In this document: piece after piece, positions 10,085 through 22,352 of the stretch
Layout of the letters: the number at the start of each line of letters is the position of its first letter
Numbering within the stretch: the stretch's first letter is position 1
From: Chrysomallon squamiferum
Taxonomy: Eukaryota; Mollusca; Gastropoda; Neomphalida; Peltospiridae
Assembly (NCBI GenBank): GCA_012295275.1
Contig: CM022677.1
Coordinates: forward strand, 22,144,781 to 22,177,280
Direction: 5' to 3'
Length of the DNA stretch: 32,500 nt
Translations under genes and position numbers: made by a program
Notes under the pieces: generated by a model
What the model saw: the letters and a program-made list of their open reading frames with translations, nothing else
Database searches by the model: none
What the model was told of the DNA's origin: nothing

Positions 10085-12050
10085 TTATTTTTTAGACCAA
10101 GTAAATATTTGTATTTGTCCGTTTCTCTGTCCCAAGAAAAGTTTGTTACCATGACAACATACAGACACAGGTGAGGACAGTCCATCCTGGTCAGTGAGGA
10201 CGTCACGTAGAACGTTTCCATCCCGTGACAACTGAACAACACAATTTCTATCATATTCACAAACAAAAATATTCCCATCCCTGTCACATGTAACACCTCT
10301 CAAGTCTCTCAGTCTTTCAGAATCACGTGACTCCCATTTGACGTCACCTGATGACGTCACACAAAATAAACTGTTTACATTTTCTCTCTTTGACACAACA
10401 ATCAGACATTGATCGTGAACTGTGAGAAACCACGGACTGGGGATCAAATCTGTTGAGATAGAATTAATGAGCTGACCATTGTCTGTCAGTATGTCCAAAG
10501 ATTGACCACTAAACATCGAGAAGCCCAGAGTGACCGCTAGCCGGTTGCCAGGTAACACAGCGACAAACCAATACTGTTTATCAGTTTCAATGGTTTTGAT
10601 CACTTTGAAGTTCTCCAGATTTAAAAACAGTAATTTTCTTTTGCGTGGCACAGCAACGACGACGACCCCGTTTTGATCACGTGACTCAGCGAGACCGCAC
10701 GGTGGAGAGGACGTCACGTGTTTGTTTATCAGTGATTTTCTCTCTAAACAAAAACATTTTACACAGCTATTGTTAGAATCACTAACAACAATTTTACTTT
10801 TGTCCTCACCTGTCACCAGCATGGAATCCAGATGAGGATTTAATTCGTCTTGTTTCACAATATAAAATGGCCAGGGAATGAATTTATCTTCTTGTTTTTT
10901 TGTGCTAATGGTGTCTGTGTGTTTGAGTATGTCTGTCTGCCTGTCTGTCTGTGTGTCTGTTTGGATGTTTGTGGAGATTTCTCCAATGTGCACAGGCATT
11001 TGTCTCTCTTTACCAGATTTTATCAGATTTATTTTAAACTCGGAGTTATCAATTTTTGAAAGAGATCTGGCCAGAAACTTGGATGTTGTGTTTTGAAGTT
11101 TGGTGAATTTTGAAATATTAATACTTGTCTCATACTCTGAATTAGTTTGCAACAAATCTTCACCAAGTTTGATGATTTTTTCGTTTTCCTCAATCAGATG
11201 TTTATGTTCAGTAAACAGTTTGTCTATTTCTGAGTTAACGAAGTTCTGACATTTTTCAATTTCTCTTATTAACCTGTCTTGTTCTTTGTGGACTGCGGCA
11301 GTAAAATCTGAGATTAGTGTGTCACCAATTCTTCTGACCTCCTCTGCAGTGTCCACGACGCTGATGTCGACGTCTTGCCGAAGTTTTTCAATCCGATCTT
11401 CCATCTGTGACTGAAGAATTTCTTTAAATGTTTTTAGATTATCAGAAAGAGAACTCAGAAGTGAAATGTGATCTCCCTCTTCAGCTGAAATAAATAAATA
11501 AAAATAAATAAATAAATAATAATAATAATGAGAAGAAGTAGAAGAAGAAGAAAAGCAGAACTAGTATTACTATTATTAATAATATAAAGATATGGTACAA
11601 AGTAAAACTGTAGAATTTATTTTATCATTTGAAAACTGTGTGTAGAAAAACGTTTAAAAATAAAATTCTCCGTTTCTTTATGAGCCTGCTACAATGGTTA
11701 ATACACGACACAAATATTGTTAGTTAAATAATCACTGCATCTAAACACAACACTGCTGACTCACAAAACTTTGAACGTTGCCTGTCATCGATAGAATCCA
11801 CTAAAGCAATGTTTACAGGAAACTGATCTGCCCATGTTTCCAGTGGTTTCGTGCTGTCTGGTATTTCAATGTTTTGTCTACACAACGGGCAGGTGATTTG
11901 TGTGTCGCTGTTTTCATAGTTTTTATTTATGTAATCTTGCAGGCATTTCCAACAGAACGAGTGACCGCAAAAAAGAACTTGCGGTTTCTTGAAAACATCC
12001 AGACAAAGACAACAAGATATTTGGTCATCGAAACTTGAAGCTGTTGCCAT
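10085..12050 (-). CDS. RING / coiled-coil / NHL-propeller gene A (intact)
   Basis: Two coding exons: 11765-12050 (286 nt, ATG at 12050) and 10085-11484 (stop TAA at 10085-10087), joined in phase 1; 561 residues. Residues 13-57 are a C3HC4 RING (C13, C16, C28, H30, C33, C36, C54, C57), which binds two zinc ions and normally recruits a ubiquitin E2. No B-box follows, unlike classical TRIM proteins. Residues of about 100-290 are charged and heptad-like (EEVRRIGDTLISDF, KEQDRLIREIEK), so probably a coiled coil. A Thr/Gln/Asp linker (TQTDTQTDRQTD) leads to a beta-propeller with NHL-like repeats, e.g. GVTCDRDGNIFVCEYDRNCV. An insert of about 15 residues before SMLVTGED is not in paralogues B and D. 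An acceptor lies 2 nt before the ATG, so a 5' UTR intron is expected. It is the only one of the four copies with no lesion. Role as an E3 ligase is inferred. Confidence 0.9.
11487..11530. repeat. (AAAT)n / (AAT)n at the gene A intron acceptor
   Basis: On the minus strand this reads TTTA/TATT repeats ending TTTCAG, so the microsatellite itself is the pyrimidine tract of the acceptor at 11484. Homologous tracts occupy the same place in B, C and D. Confidence 0.8.
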
Positions 12051-12232
12051 ATCTGTTAAAATAACAAGAACAACAATAACAGTAATAGTAATACTGATAT
12101 TAATAATAACAGTAACGATAATAAAATTATTACACAATTAATCAACCTCCAAATGCACTACTGAAATTAATATACAAAATAAACAATTTATCTGTTTATT
12201 TATTTATGTATTTGCGAAAATGAAAGGCATTC

Positions 12233-12329
12233 TCTATTTAGCTTTGTGACGTCACATTTTTTTTCATATCGATGATGATCGTTTTACTGTAAATTGTGGG
12301 GAGGTGAAATGTAAATAAAAACGAAAGTT

Positions 12330-12330
<1 letters not shown>
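12233..12330 (-). promoter_or_regulatory. conserved block upstream of the RING exon, copy A
   Basis: TTTAGCTTTGTGACGTCACA and ACTGTAAATTGTGGGGAGG are shared with 20096-20165 and 29279-29355, at matching distances from the RING exons of B and D. It contains the CRE-type palindrome TGACGTCA in A and D. Gene C lacks the block. It may be an intronic enhancer or a leftover of common descent. Confidence 0.45.
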
Positions 12331-14547
<2,217 letters not shown>

Positions 14548-14550
14548 TAA

Positions 14551-14820
14551 CGTTTACAAAATAAAATGGGGTTCTTACCAGGTTTTATATTTTCTAACAA
14601 AGAGATGACAATCAGGCTGTGTTGTTGTGGAAACCAGTTTTCAGTTGTATGAGAGAAACAGATAACTAACTACCTGATCTAATATACCCGCTCGAAGAGA
14701 AATTTGACCATCTCGTCATCGAGATAAAACTGAGGTGAGGTATACCAGTTTCAAAGCATGGCTTTATTTAGTAAACTGATAATTATATACGTCAATTAAA
14801 AAGATTAGTAATTAGCAGTT
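14551..14820 (-). promoter_or_regulatory. conserved promoter / noncoding first-exon block, gene A
   Basis: The block recurs at 20571-20850, 24509-24780 and 29783-30060. On the minus strand all copies share GGTTTCCAC, the GAT(G/T)GTCATCT region and a donor CCTG followed by GTAAGAA (last exon base 14579). The RING exon has an acceptor right before its ATG, so this is probably a noncoding first exon. Copies A and C are nearly identical over more than 100 bp and carry TATAAAA; B and D do not, so a TATA role is doubtful. Confidence 0.6.
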
Positions 14821-15200
14821 CAAATTTGTTTAAATTACGGTGTGGTGTGTTTTATATATATTGACTTATCAGAATCACGTTTACTTCTAGCTACTACTCC
14901 TACTACTACTACTACTACTACAACTTCTAATAGTACATTTACTACAACTGCTAATAATACTGTTGCTGCTACAGCTTTACTACCACTACTAATATGAACA
15001 CCATTACACTGTTACTACTACTACTAATTTAATAAAATGTTTGTCTCTGCAATGTAGAAATAAAAGACACAGCGACATCTTTTGAATAGTTAACTGGAGG
15101 GTTTTGGGTCTTTTTGTGAGATGTATAAATAAACTACACGAATGAAAAAGAAAATTCAAAGTCAACTTATGCTTGTACTCACGAACACATAGTAATAATA

Positions 15201-15201
15201 A

Positions 15202-15247
<46 letters not shown>
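15201..15247. repeat. (ACT)n microsatellite
   Basis: About 15 ACT units. The poly-Thr frame over it is not a gene. Confidence 0.95.
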
Positions 15248-15248
<1 letters not shown>

Positions 15249-15326
15249 ATACTAATAGTTACAGATACTCTAAATTCATACTAAAAGAAATTAGTACTAA
15301 ACTTCTCTGTGAATATACCCTTCCAA

Positions 15327-15330
<4 letters not shown>

Positions 15331-15410
<80 letters not shown>
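15331..15410. repeat. (TC)n microsatellite
   Basis: About 40 TC units, in the opposite strand sense to the GA tracts of the array. Confidence 0.95.
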
Positions 15411-15414
<4 letters not shown>

Positions 15415-16639
15415 GTGAACTAATGTAGCGTATCAGGTCTTTGTATCATTTTAATTATATTTTTACCTCGCTTAATTTATTATTAAAAGAAATCAACTGT
15501 AAACACACATATTCTAAAATGTTTGCTAGCAATAATAAATTAATATCTAAATAAATCAATAATTAAGTAAATAAATAAATAAATAAATACGTTGTTCACT
15601 ATTTTTGAAATAAAGGTAATAAATGAATAATAAAATCAACTGGTTGCTGCTGATAGAAGTTATTAAGTTAATTAACTGATTAATTATATAAACGGTCACA
15701 TTTTACAGATTTGTTAGATTATTTGAAATTAGTTGTCTTCCATGCAGTTTTGAAAATGTTACATTGTATGACGTCATTCAGTGAGATCATAAAAATATCG
15801 ATTTGGAGAATAAGGTAAGTGAGTTTTATATCTGAATTTGTTTATATCAATTAATATTGGAAAAATATTAACTTTAATACTTTCATGAAACACTTTTCTC
15901 TTTTCTTAACATTCTTCCATTATCCTTTTAAACGTCAACATATTTAAATGTGCAGATTTCGGCGTTCTTCAATGTCGGATAGCCGCCATTTGTGCGTTGA
16001 GTGCATGAAAGACTCAGTGAAAGAACAAGAAATAATAATAAAAAAATTTCGAACTTGTCACACTGTTAGATATTTGGGTAAACGCAGTTGTATTTTTTTT
16101 AAATTTTTTTTTTTATTCAGAAACTTCAATTTATCTGTCGAAATCAGATTATCGTTTCAAAGAAACGTCAGAAATAGAATCAGACGCTGTCAGTTCATTT
16201 TCGCTCGCAAACATATTTAATAGCTATTCTCAGTGACGGAGAGGGTTGCTTGGGTATGGGGGAGTGTGCATGCAACAAATTAGATTCAGACACGAAAGTA
16301 AAATAATAATAAAGAAATAAAATTAGAGAAAGATAAAATAGTTTAACTCCTGGAATTACAATAAAATATTGATCGCATGATTTAGTAAAATTGAGCTGCT
16401 GACGAAAATATGTTGTTTAACTTCTTTGTTAATTGTATGTACTGTGCTGTCTATGAATGTATACGAGTGATTATGCATGTGTTTTGTGTTTTCGTATGTG
16501 CGTGTGCATATAAATATACGCACACACGTATCAACGTATGTATGTATGTATGAATGTATAATTAAAGAAATGTTTTGATACTTGTTTATGTAACTGCACA
16601 ATTATGGATTCATGTAACTGCATCATTATGCGAGTGCAA

Positions 16640-16720
16640 AGCAAGGGAAATAACTCTAAAATATGATACTATAAAAATTCTTAACCTGCAGCAGGCTAAA
16701 TAAAATTATCTCCCTTCATT
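16640..16720. mobile_element. possible mini MITE-like hairpin element
   Basis: AAGGGAAATAACT near 16643 faces AATTATCTCCCTT at 16704-16716, giving imperfect terminal inverted repeats around a core with a second small palindrome (CCTGCAGCAGG). An AAGGGAGATAACT-type arm is, from memory, frequent in mollusc noncoding DNA. No target-site duplication was established. Confidence 0.3.
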
Positions 16721-16760
16721 AAATAATTTAAATAAACCGGTGTGTAGGAGATAAGAAACA

Positions 16761-16762
<2 letters not shown>

Positions 16763-16802
<40 letters not shown>
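16763..16802. repeat. A40 homopolymer
   Basis: An uninterrupted run of about 40 A. It could be the poly(A) end of an old plus-strand retroposed sequence, but no recognisable body precedes it. Confidence 0.85.
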
Positions 16803-16804
<2 letters not shown>

Positions 16805-17185
16805 AAAAAAATAAAAATACAAAACTGCTGATCACTTAAAACAAAACGATTTCATTCTTGTATATCCAGTCTGTATCAACTATTAACAAGTTATTTAAAA
16901 AATGAACAGAAATAGAATATAAATAAATAAATAAAATAAATAGATAAATAAAAATAGAAGAACGGTATATGTAGTAGGAGTAATAGTAGTAGAAGCACTA
17001 GTAGTAATAACAGTAGAAGCACTAGTAAATATCAACTTGTGAATCAGAAATAATGACAGAAGAATTTTATATTCAACATAATATACATTGTTTATTGCAG
17101 TTTGTTCTATGGGTTACTTTGGATTATGTACAAGTATATACACAATGTCATACCACATTCTTTGAAATAGTCCGCGAAATAGAAT

Positions 17186-17188
<3 letters not shown>

Positions 17189-17235
<47 letters not shown>
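17189..17235. repeat. (GA)n microsatellite downstream of gene B
   Basis: About 23 GA units preceded by the conserved downstream stretch shared with A (9630-9780), C (21970-22186) and D (26630-26827). Confidence 0.95.
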
Positions 17236-17237
<2 letters not shown>

Positions 17238-17509
17238 AAAAGACAAAACTGGGTGAAAATTTAACAAATAAATCAGAAGTGTAACTTTTAACTTTATTAG
17301 TTAAACGAAACAGTAAATTAGATTTACGAAAGGTAAACAAGTTAAAGAATATTTAAATTAACTAATTTCATTAATCTATAATAAATAAATAATTTAAAAT
17401 TATTCTCACTTTTTTGTATATTTATCAGTTTGTTTAAATAAAGAAAAATCTGTTAACTTTTAACTTCAGAACAGTTAAGATGGAAATAACTTAATAGGAG
17501 GCTTGAAGT

Positions 17510-18864
17510 TTACTTTTTACACAAAGTAAATATTTTTATTTGTCCATTTAATTGTCCCACGTACAATTTGTTACCATGACAACAGACAGACGTAGGTTGG
17601 AACAGTCCATCCTGGTCAGTGATGATGTCACGTAGAATTTTTCCGTCCAGTGACAACTGAACAACACAATTTCTGCTACATTCACAAACAAAAATATTGC
17701 CCTCCTTGTCACATGTAACACCTGTCAAGTCTCTTAATCTGTCTGGATCACGTGACTCCCATTTGACGTCACCTGATGACGTCACATAAAATAAACTGTT
17801 TACATTTCCCCTCTTTGACACAACAATCAGACTTTGATCGTGAACTGTGAGACGCGACGGTCTGGGGATCAAATCTGCTGAGATGGAATTAATGAGCTGA
17901 CCACTGTCTGTCAGTATGTCCAAGTACTGACCACCAATGTACCCAGTGACCGCGAGTTGGTTGCCGGGTAACACAGTGACAAACCAATTTTGTTTATCAG
18001 TTAAAATTGTTTTGATAGGTTTGAAGTTGTTCATATTTAAAAACACTATTTTATTTTCAACTGGCAGAACGACAACAACAACGTCACCGTGCTGATCACG
18101 TGATTCAGCAAGACCGTATGGCGGAGAAAGAGTTGCATATTTATTTATTACTGATTTTCTTTTTAAACAAAAACATTTTACACATTTATTGTTATAATCA
18201 CTAACAACAATTTTACTGTTGTCCTCACCTGACACCAGGATGGAAAACACACATGGATTGAATTTGTCTTCTTCTGTTTTTGTTTTCATGGTCTCTGTAT
18301 GTTTGATGGTGCTTGTCAGTCTGTCTATCTGTGTGTCTGCTGGGATGTTAGTGTAAATTTCACCAATGTGGACTGGCATTACTTTCTTTAAATCAGATTT
18401 ACTCAGAATTATTTTTAATTCTGATTTCTCAATTTGTAAAAGAGATTTAGTCAGAAACTCGGAAGTGGTGTTTTGAAGTTTGGTGAACTTTGAAACATGA
18501 ATTTTAATATCAGAATCCGATTGACTTTTTAACACATCTTCACCAAGTTTGATCATTTTTTCGTTTTCCTTAATCAGATGTTTATGTTCTATAAATAATT
18601 TGTCTATTTCTGAGTTCACGAACTTCTGAGATTTTTCTATTTCTCTTATTAGCCTGTCTTGTTCTTCACGCACAGCGTCTGTAAACTCTGTGATTAGTTT
18701 GTCACCAATCCTTCTCACCTCGTCTGTAATGCCCGTGACGTTGATGTCGAGGTTTTGCCGAAGTTTCTCAATCTCATCTTCTATCTCTGACTGAAGAATT
18801 TTTCTAAAGTTTTTCAGACTGTCAGTAACAGTACTCAGAAATGAAATAGGACCTCCCTTTTTAT
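17510..18864 (-). CDS. coiled-coil / NHL-propeller exon of gene B (intact frame)
   Basis: One long exon, acceptor TTTCAG before 18864, stop TAA at 17510-17512, about 451 codons with no lesion. It is homologous to the second exon of gene A: charged coiled-coil region (DEVRRIGDKLITEF, REEQDRLIREIEKS), linker with DTQIDRLTS, then NHL-like blades such as GVTCDKEGNIFVCECSRNCV and a C terminus IKIFTLCKK. The phase-1 start matches the family's RING exon. However, B's own RING exon (19603-19869) has lost its donor, so how this exon would be expressed is unclear: with a cryptic upstream exon, from an internal start, or not at all. The apparent 35 extra codons upstream come from the (AAAT)n tract and are not coding. 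Confidence 0.75.
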
Positions 18865-18866
18865 CT

Positions 18867-18882
18867 GAAATACATAAATACA

Positions 18883-18918
<36 letters not shown>

Positions 18919-18950
18919 AAAATAAATAAATAAATAAATAAATAAATATG
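18867..18950. repeat. (AAAT)n at the gene B exon acceptor
   Basis: On the minus strand it is a (TTTA)n tract running into TTTCAG at 18864, as in the other three genes. Confidence 0.9.
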
Positions 18951-18965
18951 TGAAAGAAAAATATT

Positions 18966-19140
18966 TGCATCTTCCGCCGCTAAAAGGTCACTTCTGGAGT
19001 GATTGTTGATTGTGTCTGCTGAATGCACGAAAAGCCGTGAATTCCCGTGGTAAGCGGGATTTTTATCTGCTCCGTGTTACAGGGCTTTGTTTAGTAGGAT
19101 GATCTGACAGACGTCTACAGCGTCGAACGTTTCTTTTTAA
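18966..19140. other. GC-richer segment of unknown origin in the gene B intron
   Basis: This stretch has more CG and CCG steps than its surroundings (TTCCGCCGCTAAAAGG, GTGAATTCCCGTGGTAAGC) and no counterpart in the introns of A, C or D. I see no ORF, no tRNA-like boxes and no terminal repeats. It may be a fragment of an inserted element linked to the rearrangement that broke the RING exon of B. Confidence 0.35.
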
Positions 19141-19213
19141 ATTAAAAAACTAAGATGTTATTTTTTTTACGGGAAAACTGTGGAACGATTCGAGAGGAAC
19201 GATGTCCATATGA

Positions 19214-19214
<1 letters not shown>

Positions 19215-19264
<50 letters not shown>

Positions 19265-19345
19265 AGATAGATAGATAAAGATAAAATGATAGATAGATAG
19301 ATAGAGACAGACAGACAGACAGACAGACAGATAGATAGATAGATG
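19215..19345. repeat. (TA)n, (GATA)n and (GACA)n block
   Basis: A TA run of about 14 units is followed by GATA and GACA tetranucleotides. The Ser/Leu/Tyr frame across it is not a gene. Confidence 0.9.
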
Positions 19346-19542
19346 GCAATCCGCATGACGAAATAAATAAATAAATAATTAATTAACAGCATTAAGTTGG
19401 ATGTTTGTTTATTTCTGATCTTCTTGTCATTCACTTTTTAGGCAGTTCATAATCTCAGTCCAGTTTAACACAGTTACATCTGCTATTGGTAGCCAGTTAT
19501 TGTATGTTTGTGTAAAACACGTGTTGCTTTAGAACAGAAAAC

Positions 19543-19607
19543 TGTGAACATTCAAACGCACAGGCAGATGAATGAAATCCTTGGCTGTTTTCCATCCTGG
19601 TGTCAGA
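19543..19607 (+). pseudogene. inverted fragment of an NHL exon
   Basis: Read on the plus strand, 19578-19607 encodes NPWLFSILVS, the conserved segment after the linker in the array's second exon (compare NPWLFSMLVSGED in D). Homology extends back to about 19543. It lies in the opposite orientation to every gene of the array and directly abuts the GA tract that truncates the RING exon of B. Confidence 0.75.
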
Positions 19608-19869
19608 GAGAGAGAGAGAGAGAGAGAATGTTTAGAGAGAACTGATCTGCCCATGTTTCCACTGGTTTCATGCTGTCTGGTATCTGCACCTCTTGCCTGC
19701 AATATGGGCAGGTGATTTGTTTGTCGTTGTTTTGATAATGTTTGTTAATGTAATCTTGCAGACATTTCGTACAGAACGAATGTCCGCAGAAAATACAACG
19801 TGGATTCTTGAAAACATCCAAGCAAAGGGAACAAGATATTTGATCATCGGAACCTGAAGCTGTTGCCAT
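19603..19869 (-). pseudogene. truncated RING exon of gene B
   Basis: ATG at 19869 is preceded two bases earlier by an acceptor, as in the other copies. The C3HC4 RING is complete (C13, C16, C28, H30, C33, C36, C54, C57), with NKHYQNNDKQITCPYCRQEV in the second half. After ETWADQF the normal ending (PVNIALVDSID...) is replaced by a (CT)n tract giving LSLSLSL and a TGA at 19603-19605. The donor used by A, C and D is gone and I see no good replacement nearby. A RING-only peptide of 88 residues could still be made, but a relic is more likely. Confidence 0.75.
19608..19627. repeat. short (GA)n tract inside the gene B RING exon
   Basis: Ten GA units mark the breakpoint between the RING exon and the inverted fragment. 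Confidence 0.85.
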
Positions 19870-19878
19870 ATCTGAAAA

Positions 19879-19934
<56 letters not shown>

Positions 19935-19945
19935 TAATAATAATA
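19879..19945. repeat. (TAA)n upstream of the gene B RING exon
   Basis: About 20 TAA units right next to the acceptor before the ATG. Genes C and D have (TAA)n at the same place. Confidence 0.95.
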
Positions 19946-20095
19946 AAAATAAAATTATTAAAATATTTTTAGTATATCTCCGAATGCAGTACTGTAATTA
20001 ATGTACAATGTGAAAGATTTGTTTACTTTATTATTATTATTTTTTTAAATTTATTTATAAATAAATGAACTATTAGCGACAGTGACAGACAAATT

Positions 20096-20165
20096 TAGCT
20101 GTCTTTACATTTGCGATCGAAGACGCCAGTTCTGCTGTAAATTGTGGGGAGGTGAAGTGGAAATA
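20096..20165 (-). promoter_or_regulatory. conserved block upstream of the RING exon, copy B
   Basis: Shares TTTAGCT and CTGTAAATTGTGGGGAGGTG with copies at 12233 and 29279. The CRE palindrome present in A and D is degenerate here. Confidence 0.4.
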
Positions 20166-20414
20166 AGTCAAAATCAGTAAATATATGACTCAAACTTATG
20201 AATAAATATGTAATTTAATTAATTGAAATAATAAAAAAATAGAAATAAAAATTTACAAATTTGTCATATCATGAACTGACAAAAGTAATTTGTCACATCA
20301 CATATTTTGTTTACGTCGAACAACTTAACACAGTTTAAATTCACACGTGTAGTTTAGAATGTTAGTGCGAATGTAGGAAAATAAATCTTAGCCCAGCATG
20401 GGACGGGTACAGTA

Positions 20415-20415
<1 letters not shown>

Positions 20416-20452
<37 letters not shown>

Positions 20453-20475
20453 ATAATAATAATAATAGCTACAAC

Positions 20476-20568
<93 letters not shown>
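20416..20568. repeat. (CTA)n followed by (GA)n, gene B 5' intron
   Basis: About 12 CTA units, a few AAT units, then about 45 GA units with one GGGA interruption, ending just before the conserved first-exon block. Confidence 0.95.
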
Positions 20569-20570
<2 letters not shown>

Positions 20571-20850
20571 ATTACAACTTACACAAAATAAAATTAAGTT
20601 CTTACCAGGTTGGATATTTTCTAAGAAACAGATGACAACGAGGCTGTGTTACCGTGGAAACCAGTTTTCAGTTCTATGAGACAAACACACAAACGCATGA
20701 TCTAATATACCCGCTTGAAGAGACCTTTGACCATCTCGTGATGGAGATAAAACTCAGGTGAGGTGTGTCAGTTTCAAACCATTGCCTTATTTAGTAAACT
20801 GATAATTACATACGTCAGTTAAAAAGATTACTAATCAACAATGCATGTTT
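20571..20850 (-). promoter_or_regulatory. conserved promoter / noncoding first-exon block, gene B
   Basis: Same organisation as the block at 14551-14820, with the presumed donor after base 20606 (minus strand CCTG followed by GTAAGAA). Its details (AAATTAAGTTCTTACC, GGCTGTGTTACCGTGG) group it with the copy of gene D. Confidence 0.55.
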
Positions 20851-20959
20851 ATCTTTTGCCTTTAACATGAAATAAAACAGCCAGGTCAGGTTTGTTTAAA
20901 TAGCGAGTGTGGTGTTGTATTTAGATATTTACTTATCAGAACCTTTCTTTCCTTTAGCT

Positions 20960-20981
20960 GCTCCTCCTCCTCCTCCTCCTC

Positions 20982-21070
<89 letters not shown>

Positions 21071-21104
21071 GCTACTACTACTACTACTACTACTGCTCCT
21101 CCTC

Positions 21105-21153
<49 letters not shown>
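20960..21153. repeat. (CTC)n / (CTA)n microsatellite
   Basis: About 60 triplets, mostly CTA with CTC and CTG interruptions. A poly-Pro/poly-Thr frame of 153 codons covers it; it is composition-driven and not called as a gene. Confidence 0.95.
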
Positions 21154-21154
<1 letters not shown>

Positions 21155-21686
21155 GCTATTACTACGACTGCTAATAATACTGTTGTTGCTACAGCTTTAC
21201 TACCACCACTAATATCAATACCGTTAAACTATTACTGGTACTATAAATACTTTATTGTACTACATTTGATAATATTACTTCTGCTTCTATCACTAAAACT
21301 ATTCAAATTATTATTTTTTTTTATTTTTTTATTTATTTATGTCTCATATTACGATGTCTGTTATAAGTAGTTTTCTAACAATACAGGGACATGTCAGTGA
21401 CTGAATCAAGGTACAGAACTGATATTTCTCTCTGACAGCGTGACTGACACAGATAAAATACTTCTTAAAATAAATCTTCTTTAATCATTGCTGGTGCTCA
21501 AGATAATACTGGGTACAGAGAAAACAAATTGGTTTAATCGCTAAATAAATAATTTAAAATATTTCAAACAATTCATTTAACAACTTCAGTTTAACATATA
21601 ACAGTAAGAAGAATATATTTTATTGTTTACTGATCTGCAACAATTTATTTCGGAGGGGAAACAGTTTTAAAAGGTGTCGAATACAA

Positions 21687-21690
<4 letters not shown>
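21153..21690. other. upstream flank of gene B
   Basis: No gene seen. 21153-21260 matches 30220-30320 upstream of gene D. 21460-21570 matches 25960-26070 upstream of gene C (AAAATAAATCTTCTTTAATC, TTGGTTTAATCG). Confidence 0.55.
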
Positions 21691-21739
<49 letters not shown>

Positions 21740-21832
21740 GGATGCTCCCAAAACATAATCTCTGTCAGCTGTTAATAATAATAATATATATATATATAGA
21801 CATATAGATATAGATAGATAGATAGATAGATA
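21690..21832. repeat. (TAA)n, then (TA)n and (GATA)n
   Basis: About 16 TAA units at 21690-21738, and TA/GATA units at 21782-21832. Confidence 0.9.
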
Positions 21833-22092
21833 AAATAATTAAAATGGAAATGTACGTTTCTATTTGTTAATGTTTCTATTTGTTATGTATTGTACACATT
21901 AACCGCGTTAAAGAGACAAACGGACATGCAGCGTAAGAAACAAGTTTGACTGAAATGATGTCAGGCGAATTTTACTTTTATCACATATAAATATTTTATT
22001 GCATTTCTGTTTTATGGATTACACTGGAGTGTGTACAAGAACATGCACAATGACTTCACATCATCTGAAGAAGTCTGTTTACAGAATAATAT

Positions 22093-22094
<2 letters not shown>

Positions 22095-22186
<92 letters not shown>
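22095..22186. repeat. (GA)n microsatellite downstream of gene C
   Basis: About 46 GA units, at the position homologous to GA tracts downstream of A, B and D. Confidence 0.95.
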
Positions 22187-22188
<2 letters not shown>

Positions 22189-22352
22189 AAATGAACAAAC
22201 TGGGTGAACATTTTAAAAGTCAGTCAGATTTTGTTTTTCTTTAAAGTGTAATTATTTAAATTTAAAGGAAACATTAATTTTAGATTTTTTAAAAAGTGAA
22301 TAAGTTAAAGAATATTTAGATTAACTAATTTAATAAATAAATAAATAAATAC

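Larger units (their letters stand above)
14820..16230. other. upstream flank of gene A: CTA-rich DNA and duplicated segments
   Basis: 14885-15030 is an imperfect CTA-rich stretch closely matching 24835-24965 upstream of gene C. 15020-15800 duplicates 13150-14130. Microsatellites: (ACT)n at 15201-15247 and (TC)n at 15331-15410. A 90-codon open frame at 15948-16220 has no recognisable features or paralogues and I do not call it. Confidence 0.6.

Noticed and set aside
11764-11765. B-box zinc finger between RING and coiled coil
   Set aside because: The joined reading from the RING exon into the long exon has no Cys/His series of B-box spacing, and the short introns hold no open exon that would supply one.
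14581-14592. TATAAAA (minus strand) in the first-exon block as a TATA box
   Set aside because: Present in A and C but changed in B and D, and it lies only a few bases before the presumed donor, too close for a start site within the same exon.
15948-16220. 90-codon plus-strand frame with some Cys and Arg
   Set aside because: No family resemblance, no zinc-finger spacing, no paralogue in the other units; it looks like a chance frame.
18966-19140. tRNA-derived SINE in the gene B intron
   Set aside because: No A-box or B-box promoter pattern and no tail could be recognised, so it is left as an unknown segment.
20909-21370. 153-codon plus-strand open frame with poly-Pro and poly-Thr
   Set aside because: It is produced by a (CTC)n/(CTA)n microsatellite, with no splice context or conservation in frame among the sister loci.
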